Positions 40,020-48,490 of a stretch of 64,000 bases of DNA are shown piece by piece. Within the stretch, counting starts at the first letter, position 1. Each line of letters begins with the position of its first letter. A program made the position numbers and the translations under genes. The notes below the pieces were generated by a model. It saw nothing but the letters and a program-made list of their open reading frames with translations. It made no database searches and was not told where the DNA came from. The stretch comes from Actinoplanes sp. N902-109 (GTDB lineage Bacteria > Actinomycetota > Actinomycetes > Mycobacteriales > Micromonosporaceae): positions 993,501-1,057,500 of the forward strand of contig NC_021191.1 in assembly GCF_000389965.1 (NCBI RefSeq), in the 5' to 3' direction.

Positions 40020-40826
40020 GTGCGGCTGCGGCTGGACGTCTCGTACGACGGCAGCGCCTTCTCCGGCTGGGCGGTGCAGCCGACCCGCCGCACGGTGGCC
40101 GGGGAACTGCTGGCTGCGCTCGGCAAGCTCATCGGCCCGGACGCCGAGCCGGGCCTGACGGTGGCCGGCCGCACCGACGCCGGGGTGCATGCGACCGGCC
40201 AGGTGTGCCACATCGACGTCGCCGACGACGTGTGGGACACGCTCAAGGAGTCGCTGCTGCGCCGGCTGGCCGCCCTGATGCCGCCGGACGCCCGGGTGAA
40301 GCGGGCCACGCCGGTCCCGGCATCGTTCGACGCGCGCTTCTCGGCCACGTTCCGCCGCTACGAGTACCGGGTGGCGGACACGGTGTTCGGGCCGGAACCG
40401 CTGCGCCGGCACGACACGCTGGGCTGGGTGCGCCCGCTCGACCTGGATCGGCTCAACGCGGCCGCGGCCGGGCTGGTCGGGTTGCACGACTTCGCCGCGT
40501 TCTGCAAGCGCAAGGAGCATGCGACGACGGTCCGGGCCATCAACCGGCTGGATTGGCGGCGCGCGGACGACGGCGTGGCCGTGGCGACCGTACAGGCCGA
40601 TGCTTTTTGTCAGGCAATGGTCCGCAGCCTGGTCGGCGCGATGCTGACGGTGGGCGACGGCCGCCGGGACCCGGGCTGGCCGGCCGAGCTGCTGACGTTG
40701 CGGGAGCGGTCCAGCGAGGTGACCGTCGCGCCGGCGCACGGCTTGACGCTGGTGGCGGTGGGTTATCCCGACGAGTCGGAGTACGCCCAGCGGGCGGATG
40801 CCACCCGGCGGCTGCGCGTGCCCTGA
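40020..40826 (+). CDS. truA: tRNA pseudouridine(38-40) synthase TruA
   Basis: 268 residues. It isomerises uridines 38-40 in the anticodon stem. The catalytic aspartate is in AGRTDAGVHATGQ near residue 52. SYDGSAFSGWAVQP and the FCQAMVRSLVGAMLTVG region are typical. I chose the GTG at 40020 behind AAAGGGGAG; the open frame upstream overlaps rplQ. The strong terminator just upstream means it depends on read-through or an unseen promoter. Confidence 0.94.
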   Translation: MRLRLDVSYDGSAFSGWAVQPTRRTVAGELLAALGKLIGPDAEPGLTVAGRTDAGVHATGQVCHIDVADDVWDTLKESLLRRLAALMPPDARVKRATPVPASFDARFSATFRRYEYRVADTVFGPEPLRRHDTLGWVRPLDLDRLNAAAAGLVGLHDFAAFCKRKEHATTVRAINRLDWRRADDGVAVATVQADAFCQAMVRSLVGAMLTVGDGRRDPGWPAELLTLRERSSEVTVAPAHGLTLVAVGYPDESEYAQRADATRRLRVP

Positions 40827-40836
40827 TCCTGCGGGC

Positions 40837-40872
40837 GGCCGGTCGTCGGCATGTGCCTGGATCCGACCGGCC
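40837..40872. terminator. Hairpin between convergent truA and SDR gene
   Basis: GGCCGGTCG (40837-40845) and CGACCGGCC (40864-40872) are perfect inverted 9-mers around an 18-nt loop, 10 nt after truA and 9 nt after the SDR stop. This could be a bidirectional terminator. Confidence 0.4.
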
Positions 40873-40881
40873 GGGCGCGGG

Positions 40882-41676
40882 TCAGGCGGTGGTGGCGATG
40901 CCGCCGTCGACGGGGATCACGGCGCCGGTCAGGTAGGCGCCTGCCCGGCTGGCGAGGAACACGGCGACACCCGCCATGTCGTCGTAGCGGCCGATCCGGC
41001 GTAGCGGGGCCGCCGCCGCGATCGCCTCACCCAGCTCGTCGAGGGTGGCCGCCATCATGGTCGACGGGAAAGGCCCCGGCGCCACGGCGTTCACGGTGAT
41101 GTGCTGCGGCCCCAGCTCCCTGGCGAGGTGTCTGGTCAGCTGGTGCAGTCCGGCCTTGCTGCTGGAGTACGAGTAGTTGGGCCGGTGGGGGATGTGGATC
41201 GCGGCGATGCTGCCGATGTTGATGACCCGCGCCGGATCGTCGGCGGTGCCGGCCTGGCGAAGTGTCGGCAGCAGCGCCTGGACCAGCCAGAACGGCGACT
41301 TCAGGTTCAGGTCGACGACCGTGTCCCAGGCCTCGTCCGGGAACGTCTCCAGCGGTGCGTCCCACAGGGCGCCCGCGTTGTTGACGAGGATGTCGAGACC
41401 CTCCGAGCCGGCCGTGACAAGGTCGGACAGTCGCCGGCATTCGTCGTGGCGGGACAGGTCGGCGGGGATGGCCCGCACCTCACCGAAGGCGGACAGCTGG
41501 TCCTGCGCCTGAGCGCAGACCTCCGCGTCGCGTGAGCTGATGACCACGCGCGCGCCGGCTTGGAGGAGACCCCGCGCGATCATCATCCCGATGCCCCTGG
41601 TGCCACCGGTGACGAGCGCGCGCTTCCCCCTCAGATCGAAGAGTTCGGCATGCGTGGTGAATTGATTGATTGCCAT
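40882..41676 (-). CDS. Short-chain dehydrogenase/reductase (SDR)
   Basis: 264 residues, a classical SDR. The cofactor motif TGGTRGIG is at about residue 23 and NNAG is present. The catalytic serine (IGSIAA) and YSYSSSKAG (Tyr-x3-Lys) are intact. The C-terminus ends PVDGGIATTA. Reduction or oxidation of an alcohol or ketone is expected, but the substrate is unknown. The ATG at 41676 has GGAGG only one base upstream; a TTG at 41688 is the alternative. It is transcribed divergently from the XRE regulator, which probably controls it. Confidence 0.85.
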   Translation of the reverse strand: MAINQFTTHAELFDLRGKRALVTGGTRGIGMMIARGLLQAGARVVISSRDAEVCAQAQDQLSAFGEVRAIPADLSRHDECRRLSDLVTAGSEGLDILVNNAGALWDAPLETFPDEAWDTVVDLNLKSPFWLVQALLPTLRQAGTADDPARVINIGSIAAIHIPHRPNYSYSSSKAGLHQLTRHLARELGPQHITVNAVAPGPFPSTMMAATLDELGEAIAAAAPLRRIGRYDDMAGVAVFLASRAGAYLTGAVIPVDGGIATTA

Positions 41677-41776
41677 GCCTCCACCCAAGTCCGTGTCGTG
41701 AGCGGGCAGAAGTCACTGCTCTTCCGGGTAACGGCAGTACCTCCCAGCCCGGTGGCGTACGACCTACCGTGGTGAG

Positions 41777-42661
41777 GTGACGGAGAGCGGACGGCGCGGG
41801 CGGGCCGGCGAGGTGCGGGATTTCCTCAGTTCCCGCCGCGCGCGCGTCACGCCGCAGCAGGCCGGGCTGGCCGTGTTCGGCGCCAATCGGCGGGTGACGG
41901 GGCTGCGCCGGGAGGAGGTGGCGCTGCTGGCGGGGATGAGCGTCGACTACTACATCCGGCTCGAACGCGGGAACTTGAGCGGTGCCTCGGACTCGGTGCT
42001 GGACTCCCTGTCCCACGCGCTTCAGCTCGACGATGCCGAGCGGGCCTACCTCTACGACCTGGCGCGCGCGGTCACCGCGGCCGAGCGTCGGCCACCCGCT
42101 GCCACGGGGCGGATCCGACCGGCGATTCTGCGGATGCTCGACGCCATGACCGGTCTGCCGGCCTACATCCGCAACGGGCGGTTCGACATCCTCGCCGCCA
42201 ATTCCCTCGGCCGGGCCCTGTACGCCCCGGTCTACGAATCCCCGCTGTTCGCCCAGCGAGGTCCGGTCAACACCGCGCGGTTCCTGTTCCTCGATCCTGG
42301 TTCCGCCGATTTCTGGCCGCAGTGGGAGAAGGCCGCCAACGACTCGGTCGCCTTCCTGCGCACCGAGACCGGCCGATCGCCGCACGACCGGGGCCTGACG
42401 AACCTGATCGGCGAGCTCTGCACCAAGAGCGACGAGTTCGCCCAGCGCTGGGCCAGGCACGAGGTGAAGTTCCAGCGCTCCGGCCTGAAACAACTCCGCC
42501 ACCCGCTCGTCGGTGAGCTGGCCCTGCCGTACGAGGCCCTCGACCTGCCCGCCGACCCCGGGCTCCGGATCACCGTCTACTCGCCCGAGCCCGGCTCACC
42601 GGCCCGCCAGGCACTCGATCTTCTGGCCGGCTGGATCGGCTCGGCCGCACTCGAGCGCTGA
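41777..42661 (+). CDS. XRE-family regulator with MmyB-like ligand-binding domain
   Basis: 294 residues from GTG. The N-terminal helix-turn-helix spans about residues 20-80 (TGLRREEVALLAGMSVDYYI, RLERGNLSGAS). The remainder matches the MmyB-like ligand-binding domain (LPAYIRNGRFDILAANSLGR through HPLVGELALPYEALDLP). Such regulators commonly lie divergent to SDR genes and are thought to sense a hydrophobic ligand. Control of the adjacent SDR gene is inferred from orientation. No clear operator was found in the 100-bp gap. Confidence 0.87.
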   Translation: MTESGRRGRAGEVRDFLSSRRARVTPQQAGLAVFGANRRVTGLRREEVALLAGMSVDYYIRLERGNLSGASDSVLDSLSHALQLDDAERAYLYDLARAVTAAERRPPAATGRIRPAILRMLDAMTGLPAYIRNGRFDILAANSLGRALYAPVYESPLFAQRGPVNTARFLFLDPGSADFWPQWEKAANDSVAFLRTETGRSPHDRGLTNLIGELCTKSDEFAQRWARHEVKFQRSGLKQLRHPLVGELALPYEALDLPADPGLRITVYSPEPGSPARQALDLLAGWIGSAALER

Positions 42662-42667
42662 CCGGCG

Positions 42668-43396
42668 TCATTGCTGGGTGCGCCGGGAGCGGAGCGCGAT
42701 CACGTCGTCGGTGAGGTACTGCTGGATGAGGTCGGCGGTGATGCGGTCGGCGTACGGGTCGTCGTCGCTGACCACGCCGCCGTCGGGGCGCGAGATGAGG
42801 CAGAAGAGCAGGTAGTGCCCGCGCGCCTGCCACCCGGCCTGGGCCGGCGGGGTGGCGGGTGGGACGGAACCGGCGCTGTCGATGGTGGCGAAGCCGCCGC
42901 GCCCGGTTTCGATCAGCGTGCCGGCCCGCTCGGCCGCCGCTGCGGCACCGGTGTCGTCGGTCAGGTTGAAGATGCCCGCGGTCACCCGGTAGCCGCCGTA
43001 GGGTGCCGTCATGGTGGCCCGCACGATCTGGTTGCAGCCGTGCTCGGTGAGCAGGTCGGCCAGTTCGCCGGTGGCGGCCCGCGCGCAGTCGGAGTCCAGG
43101 TGCGTCCCGGTGACCCGGTAGGGCGTGGCCGCCACCAGCCGGATCTCGCCGGTGGGGAAGACCTCCTGCCGGGTGAGCGGCTGCGGGTCGGCCGCCCGCG
43201 AGTTGATCGCGGCCGGGGCGAGGTACGCCGGCGCGGCCGCGGACCCGCCGGACTGCCCGCGGCGTTCCTCGGCGACGACGAAAAACCCGACCAGCACCAC
43301 GATCGACGTGACGATCAGCGCGGCCAGGCCGGTGAGGATCACGTGCAGCGCCTGCTCGGGTTCCCGCGGGGGCGGGGCGGCACGGTGCGCGGGCAT
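42668..43396 (-). CDS. Membrane-anchored protein of unknown function
   Basis: 242 residues. A short Pro-rich cytoplasmic start is followed by one hydrophobic helix at about 18-42, so the rest should be outside the membrane. That part has a hydrophobic linker, then a compact domain with two cysteines (SDCARAATG and EHGCNQIV), which could form a disulfide, and a C-terminal YADRITADLIQQYL. ATG start. It converges on the XRE gene and diverges from the methyltransferase. I do not recognise the family. Confidence 0.65.
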   Translation of the reverse strand: MPAHRAAPPPREPEQALHVILTGLAALIVTSIVVLVGFFVVAEERRGQSGGSAAAPAYLAPAAINSRAADPQPLTRQEVFPTGEIRLVAATPYRVTGTHLDSDCARAATGELADLLTEHGCNQIVRATMTAPYGGYRVTAGIFNLTDDTGAAAAAERAGTLIETGRGGFATIDSAGSVPPATPPAQAGWQARGHYLLFCLISRPDGGVVSDDDPYADRITADLIQQYLTDDVIALRSRRTQQ

Positions 43397-43477
43397 GGTT
43401 TCACGTTACGAGCGCACGATGATCGATGGACGCACTCCGTGTGCGGCGGCCCGGGCGCACTCAGGGACACTGTGGGG

Positions 43478-44089
43478 GTGAGCGCCGACCACTACTTCAG
43501 TGCCGATCCCGCCGCGCCGGAGACCCGGGAACACATCGAGTTCACCGCGGCAGGCCGGGAGTACACCCTCGTCACGTCGCGCGGGATCTTCTCCGCCGGG
43601 CGCCTGGACCCCGGCACGGCGGTGCTGCTGCGCAAGGGCGACCTGCCGGACGCCTCGGCCACCGGCACGTTCCTCGACATCGGCTGCGGCTACGGCCCGA
43701 TCACCTGCGTGCTGGCTGCGGAGGCGCCGCGGAGCACGGTCTATGCGATCGATGTCAACTCGCGGGCGCGGGCGCTGACCGGGGAGAACGCCGCCGCGCT
43801 GGGCCTGGCCGGGCGGGTGCGGGTGCTGGCACCCGACGACGTACCGGCGGAGCTGCGGTTCGACCAGATCTGGAGCAACCCGCCGACCCACATCGGCAAG
43901 GCCGAGCTGCACGAGCTGGTCGACCGGTGGCTGGCCCGGCTCGCCCCGGACGGCGTCGCCTGGCTGGTGATCAACCGCAACCTGGGCGGGGACACGCTGC
44001 ATGCCTCGCTCACCGCGAAGGGCTGGGCCGTCACCCGTACGGCCAGCCAGCGCGGCTTTCGCGTATTGCGGGTGACACGCCCGGCCTGA
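43478..44089 (+). CDS. Small class I SAM-dependent methyltransferase (RsmC/RlmG-like)
   Basis: 203 residues. SAM motif I is FLDIGCGYGPITCVLA at about residue 66. The catalytic-loop motif reads SNPPTHIGK, as in guanine-N2 rRNA methyltransferases such as RsmC, but the N-terminal half of RsmC is missing. That makes it the short actinobacterial type. The GTG start was chosen by family fit (SADHYFSADP). It lies directly upstream of an ABC-F gene. rRNA is a likely but unproven substrate. Confidence 0.82.
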   Translation: MSADHYFSADPAAPETREHIEFTAAGREYTLVTSRGIFSAGRLDPGTAVLLRKGDLPDASATGTFLDIGCGYGPITCVLAAEAPRSTVYAIDVNSRARALTGENAAALGLAGRVRVLAPDDVPAELRFDQIWSNPPTHIGKAELHELVDRWLARLAPDGVAWLVINRNLGGDTLHASLTAKGWAVTRTASQRGFRVLRVTRPA

Positions 44090-44106
44090 GCCGGGAAAAT
44101 CGCCGC

Positions 44107-45762
44107 GTGGGTTATGTGGATGTCGCCGGGGCCGGATTCGTGCTGCCGGACGGGCGTGAGTTGTTCGCCGACGTGTCGTTCCGGGTCGGCGAGGGGGCCA
44201 AGGTCGCCCTGGTCGGACCGAACGGCGCCGGCAAGACGACGCTGCTGCGGATGGTCGCCGGGGACATCGCCGCGCCCATCGGCACGATCGCGCGCTCCGG
44301 CGGGCTCGGGGTGATGCGCCAGTTCATCGGCATGATCGGCGACGACCGGACGCTGGCCGACCTGGCGCTGTCGCTCGTGGCGCCCCCGCTGCGCGCGGCC
44401 GGGGCGGCGCTGACGGCGGCCGATCAGCGGCTGCAGGCGGCCCTCGAGTCCGAAAAAGCCCAGCTCGCCTATGCCAACGCGCTGACCGGGTGGGGCGAGG
44501 CCGGCGGCTACGACGCCGAGGTGCTGTTCGACACGGTCGCGGTGTCCATCCTGGACAAGCCGTGGGACGAGGTGCGCTCCCGGCCGGTCCGCACGCTCTC
44601 CGGGGGCCAGCAGAAGCGTTTCGCCCTCGACCTGCTGCTGCGCGGCGGCGACGAGGTGCTGCTGCTCGACGAGCCGGACAACTTCCTCGACGTGCCGGGC
44701 AAGCGCTGGCTGGAGGCGCGGCTGCGGGAATCGCCGAAGTCGGTGCTCTATGTGTCGCACGACCGGGAACTGCTGGCCCAGACCGCCGGGCGGGTGGTGG
44801 CGGTCGAGGGCGGCAGCGCGTGGACCCATCCGGGCGGCTTCGCCTCCTGGCACGAGGCCCGCTCGGACCGGCACGCCCGGCTGCTGGAGCTGCGCCGGCG
44901 CTGGGACGAGGAGCACGAGAAGCTCAAGGAGCTCGTGTTCACGCTGAAGAACAAGGCCGCGTTCAACGACGGGCTGGCGTCGCGCTATCAGGCTGCCCAG
45001 ACCCGCCTGCGCAAGTTCGAGGAGGCGGGGCCACCGCCGGTGCCGCCGAAGGAGCAGTCGCTGCGCATGAACCTGCGCGGTGGCCGTACCGGAAAACGGG
45101 CGGTGATCTGCGAAGGGCTGGAGCTGGAGGACCTGACCTTCCCGTTCGACCTGGAGATCTGGTACGGCGACCGGGTCGCGGTGCTCGGGGCCAACGGCAC
45201 CGGCAAGTCGCACTTCCTGCGGCTGCTGGCGGCCGGTGGCTCGGCACCCGACGTGGACAACAAGCCGGTCGACGGGGCCCCGCTGGCGCATGTGGCGCAC
45301 AACGGGGTCGCGCGGCTCGGGGCGCGGGTGCGGCCGGGGCACTTCTCCCAGACGCACGACCGGCCGGAGCTGCTGGAACGCACGCTGGTCGAGATCCTGT
45401 GGCGCGGTGACGAGCACCGGTCCGGAATGGATCGGGCCGGGGCGATGAAGGCGCTCAACCGCTACGAGCTCGCGGCACAGGGCGATCAGCGGTTCGGCAC
45501 GCTGTCCGGCGGCCAGCAGGCCCGGTTCCTGGTGCTGCTGCTGGAGCTGTCCGGGGCGACGGTGCTGCTGCTCGACGAGCCGACCGACAACCTCGACCTG
45601 GCCTCGGCCGAGGCGCTGGAGGAGGGGCTCAAGGCCTTCGAGGGCACGGTGATCGCTGTCACCCACGACCGCTGGTTCACCCGCGGCTTCGACCGTTTCG
45701 TGCTGTTCCGCGGGGACGGTGAGGTGGTCGAGACGCCCGAACCGGTCTGGGACGTGCGCTGA
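44107..45762 (+). CDS. ABC-F family ATPase
   Basis: 551 residues with two ATPase cassettes and no membrane segments. Cassette 1: Walker A GPNGAGKTT (about residue 39), signature LSGGQQKR, Walker B LLLDEPDNFLD. A charged linker (about 255-320, partly coiled coil) follows. Cassette 2: GANGTGKSH, LSGGQQAR and LLLDEPTDNLD. ABC-F proteins act on ribosomes, in translation rescue or antibiotic protection. Which type this is cannot be decided by eye. GTG start 17 nt after the methyltransferase, probably the same operon. Confidence 0.88.
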   Translation: MGYVDVAGAGFVLPDGRELFADVSFRVGEGAKVALVGPNGAGKTTLLRMVAGDIAAPIGTIARSGGLGVMRQFIGMIGDDRTLADLALSLVAPPLRAAGAALTAADQRLQAALESEKAQLAYANALTGWGEAGGYDAEVLFDTVAVSILDKPWDEVRSRPVRTLSGGQQKRFALDLLLRGGDEVLLLDEPDNFLDVPGKRWLEARLRESPKSVLYVSHDRELLAQTAGRVVAVEGGSAWTHPGGFASWHEARSDRHARLLELRRRWDEEHEKLKELVFTLKNKAAFNDGLASRYQAAQTRLRKFEEAGPPPVPPKEQSLRMNLRGGRTGKRAVICEGLELEDLTFPFDLEIWYGDRVAVLGANGTGKSHFLRLLAAGGSAPDVDNKPVDGAPLAHVAHNGVARLGARVRPGHFSQTHDRPELLERTLVEILWRGDEHRSGMDRAGAMKALNRYELAAQGDQRFGTLSGGQQARFLVLLLELSGATVLLLDEPTDNLDLASAEALEEGLKAFEGTVIAVTHDRWFTRGFDRFVLFRGDGEVVETPEPVWDVR

Positions 45763-45769
45763 GCAAGGC

Positions 45770-45799
45770 TTTACGAATCCGACACACCGGGGTTATGGT
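45770..45799 (+). promoter_or_regulatory. Candidate thiamine operon promoter
   Basis: TTTACG (45770-45775) and TATGGT (45794-45799) with 18 nt between, or TTACGA with 17 nt. They lie directly upstream of the TPP riboswitch. Confidence 0.5.
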
Positions 45800-45807
45800 C
45801 CGACTCG

Positions 45808-45913
45808 GAACCAACCCCACGGGAGTCCGGTGCACCGGGCTGAGAGGGGGGCTGTCGCGGCCCCCGACCGTCGAACCTGATCCGGATCATGCCGGCGCAG
45901 GGAGGAGTGTGTT
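45808..45913 (+). ncRNA. TPP riboswitch (THI element)
   Basis: The conserved core is clear: ACGGGAGTCCGG, the CCGGTGCACCGG arm, GGGCTGAGAGG, then ACCTGATCCGGATCATGCC and GGCGCAGGGA. It binds thiamine pyrophosphate. The distal part (GGAGGAG, 45901-45907) is the thiE Shine-Dalgarno, and no terminator hairpin is seen. This points to control of translation initiation. The exact 5' border of P1 is uncertain. Confidence 0.95.
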
Positions 45914-46525
45914 GTGGGCCCGGTATTTCCACGGCTGCACGTCATCACCGACAGTGTCGCGATCGCCACGGCTGTGGTCGCCGCGGGACCGCCGGATCGG
46001 CTGGCGATCCAGGTACGGGTGACCGACGGCGTCACCGATCGCGTCGCCTACGACCTGGCCGCCGAGATCCTGGCCGTGTGCCGCGCCGCCGGGGTGATGT
46101 GCCTGGTCAACGATCTGCTGCACGTCGCTCTCGCGGTCGGCGCGGACGGCGGTCACGTGGGTGCCGACGATCTGCCCGTGGCCGCCGCCCGCAAGATCCT
46201 GCCAACCGGTGTCGTGGGCGCCACCTGTCGCGATCCCGAGGCGGCCCGGCAGGCGGTGGCCGCCGGCGCGAGCTACCTCGGGGTGGGCCCGGCCTATCCG
46301 ACGACGACGAAGACCGGGCTGCCGGCGCCGCTGGGGCCGGACCGGATCGGCGCGGTGGCACAGGCGGTGCCGGGCACGCCGGTGCTCGCGATCGGTGGCG
46401 TCACCGTGGACCGGGTGGCCGAGCTGCGCCGGGCCGGGGTCGCCGGGGTTGCCGTGGTGGGTTCGGTGACCCGGGCCGCCGACCCCGGTGCTGCCACGGC
46501 CAGGCTGATCGAGGCGCTGGCATGA
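45914..46525 (+). CDS. thiE: Thiamine-phosphate synthase
   Basis: 203 residues. It joins HMP-PP and thiazole phosphate into thiamine phosphate. Family motifs: CLVNDLLHVAL, HVGADDLP, YLGVGPAYPTTTKTG and GGVTVDRV. The substrate loop that usually reads R-x-K is R-V-T here (IQVRVTD), so the usual lysine is replaced. GTG start six bases after GGAGGAG. Its stop overlaps thiO by ATGA. It is the first gene under the TPP riboswitch. Confidence 0.9.
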   Translation: MGPVFPRLHVITDSVAIATAVVAAGPPDRLAIQVRVTDGVTDRVAYDLAAEILAVCRAAGVMCLVNDLLHVALAVGADGGHVGADDLPVAAARKILPTGVVGATCRDPEAARQAVAAGASYLGVGPAYPTTTKTGLPAPLGPDRIGAVAQAVPGTPVLAIGGVTVDRVAELRRAGVAGVAVVGSVTRAADPGAATARLIEALA

Positions 46526-47541
46526 TCGCCCCGCTCACCGTGGTGGGCGGCGGGATCATCGGGCTCAGCATCGCGTGGCGGTGTGTGCAGCGCGGGCTCG
46601 ACGTGACCGTCCACGACGCGGGCAGCGACGACGGCGCCTGGTATGCGGCGGCGGGCATGCTGGCCGCCGCGGGGGAGACCGCGTTCGGCCAGGAGGCGCT
46701 GACCGAGCTGCTGGCCGAGTCGGCGCGGCGGTGGGCCGGGTTCGCCGCCGAGCTGGCGGAGGCCACCGGCCGGCCGCTCGGCTACGACCGGACCGGCGCC
46801 CTGGACGTGGCGCTGACCAGCGACGACCTGGCCGAGGCGCGGCGGCTGTGGGGCTATCGGGAGAAGTCCGTGCCGCACACCGCGAGCGAACTGCGGGAGC
46901 TGGAACCGGCGTTGTCACCCCGGATCCGGGGCGGGGCCGCCATCCCCGACGACCATCAGGCAGACCCCCGCAAGACGGTCGCCGCGCTGCGCGCCCTCCT
47001 CGGGGACCGCATCGTCAGCCGTCGGGTGGCGGTCCTGCCCGCGGGCCGGACGGTGGTCGCGGCCGGGATCGGGACGGCGGAGCTGACCGGTCTGCCGGTG
47101 CGCCCGGTGAAGGGGCTCGTGCTGCGGTTGCGGGGCGAGCCCGGCCTGCTCCGGCACGTGATCAACGGCTATGTCGACGGCCGGCACGTGTACCTGGTGC
47201 CCCGCCGGGACGGCGAGGTGATCGTCGGCGCCACCCAGGAGGAACGGACCGACTTCACCGTCACCGCCGGTGCGGTGCTCGACCTGCTGCGATCCGCCGT
47301 CGATCTGGTGCCCGACCTGGCCGAGCACGAACTGACCGAGACGGTGGTGCGGCACCGGCCGGCCACCCCGGACAACGCGCCGCTGCTGGGCCGGTGGCAC
47401 GACGACGTGTTCGTCGCGGCCGGGCATCACCGCAACGGTGTGCTGCTCGCCCCGATCACCGCGGATCTGATCGCCGGGCTGGTCGCCGACGGCCGGTCCG
47501 ATCCGTTGCTCGCCGCTTTCGCCCCCGGGAGGTTCGCATGA
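46522..47541 (+). CDS. thiO: Glycine oxidase ThiO
   Basis: 339 residues, FAD-dependent. It oxidises glycine to dehydroglycine for thiazole formation. The dinucleotide-binding motif is VVGGGIIGLSIAW at about residue 7. The C-terminal FAD region has NAPLLGRWHDDVFVAAGHHRNG. Its presence instead of thiH indicates the aerobic thiazole route. It overlaps thiE and thiS by four bases each. Confidence 0.92.
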   Translation: MIAPLTVVGGGIIGLSIAWRCVQRGLDVTVHDAGSDDGAWYAAAGMLAAAGETAFGQEALTELLAESARRWAGFAAELAEATGRPLGYDRTGALDVALTSDDLAEARRLWGYREKSVPHTASELRELEPALSPRIRGGAAIPDDHQADPRKTVAALRALLGDRIVSRRVAVLPAGRTVVAAGIGTAELTGLPVRPVKGLVLRLRGEPGLLRHVINGYVDGRHVYLVPRRDGEVIVGATQEERTDFTVTAGAVLDLLRSAVDLVPDLAEHELTETVVRHRPATPDNAPLLGRWHDDVFVAAGHHRNGVLLAPITADLIAGLVADGRSDPLLAAFAPGRFA

Positions 47542-47738
47542 GGGTCACGATCAACGGCTCCACCCGTACGGTGGCCGCCACCAGCACGGTCGAAGGTCTG
47601 GTCGCCACGGTGACCGAGGCCCGCCGCGGGGTCGCGGTCGCGGTCAACGGGGAGGTCGTCCCGCGCTCGGCGTGGCCGGGTGCCAGGTTGCGCGATGGCG
47701 ACCGGGTCGAGGTGCTGACCGCGGCGCAGGGCGGCTGA
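47538..47738 (+). CDS. thiS: Sulfur carrier protein ThiS
   Basis: 66 residues, ubiquitin-like. It ends in the required Gly-Gly (AAQGG), which is adenylated and then thiocarboxylated. VAVAVNGEVVPRSAW is the typical core. ATGA overlap with thiO. No thiF or moeB activator gene is present in this operon, so that step must be encoded elsewhere. Confidence 0.94.
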   Translation: MRVTINGSTRTVAATSTVEGLVATVTEARRGVAVAVNGEVVPRSAWPGARLRDGDRVEVLTAAQGG

Positions 47739-47740
47739 CC

Positions 47741-48490
47741 ATGGACGAGATCTTCGGCAAGTCCCGGCTGATCCTCGGCACCGGCGGGGCGGAGAGCCTG
47801 GCCGCCCTGGAGTCCGCGATCCTCGCCTCCGGCACCGAGATGGTGACTGTGGCGCTGCGGCGCATCGACGCGGCCGGTCCCGGGCTGCTGCCGCTGCTCG
47901 ACCGGCTGGGCATGCGGGTGCTGCCGAACACGGCCGGCTGCTACACGGCCGTCGATGCGGTGAAGGCCGCCCGGCTGGCCCGGGACGCCTTCGAGACGGC
48001 GTTCATCAAGCTCGAGGTGATCGGCGACCAGCGCACCCTGCTGCCGGACGGCGTCGAACTGCTCAAGGCGGCGGAGACGCTGGTCGACGACGGGTTCCGG
48101 GTGCTGGCGTACACCAGCGACGACCCGATCCTCGCGCGGCGGCTGGCCGACGTGGGCTGCGCGGCCGTGATGCCGGCGGGCGCGCCGATCGGCTCCGGGC
48201 TGGGCATCAGCAACCCGCACCACATCCGCCTCATCCGGGACAGCGTGGCCGTGCCGGTGATCCTTGACGCGGGTATCGGCACGGCCTCCGATGCGGCGCT
48301 GGCGATGGAGCTGGGCTGCGACGGCGTGCTGATCGCGTCGGCGGTGACCCGGGCCGCCGACCCGGCCCGGATGGCCGAGGCGATGCGGCATGCGGTCGAG
48401 GCGGGCCGGCTGGCCGCCGGGGCCGGGCGCATCCCCAAGCGTTACCACGCACTGGCCTCCACATCGGACACCGGGATGCCGGCATGGTGA
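47741..48490 (+). CDS. thiG: Thiazole synthase
   Basis: 249 residues, TIM barrel. It makes thiazole phosphate from DXP, ThiS-thiocarboxylate and dehydroglycine. The Schiff-base lysine is in FIKLEVIGD near residue 90. MPAGAPIGSGLGISNP and DAGIGTASDAALAMELG are typical. ATG two bases after thiS. Its stop overlaps the next gene. Confidence 0.95.
   Translation: MDEIFGKSRLILGTGGAESLAALESAILASGTEMVTVALRRIDAAGPGLLPLLDRLGMRVLPNTAGCYTAVDAVKAARLARDAFETAFIKLEVIGDQRTLLPDGVELLKAAETLVDDGFRVLAYTSDDPILARRLADVGCAAVMPAGAPIGSGLGISNPHHIRLIRDSVAVPVILDAGIGTASDAALAMELGCDGVLIASAVTRAADPARMAEAMRHAVEAGRLAAGAGRIPKRYHALASTSDTGMPAW

Noticed and set aside
43426..44106. Extended upstream frame of the ABC-F gene
   Set aside because: It overlaps the methyltransferase in another frame. 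The conserved ABC-F start is at 44107.
45889..46521. Upstream extension of thiO
   Set aside because: It runs through thiE in another frame; MIAPLTVVGGGIIG at 46522 is the FAD-domain start.
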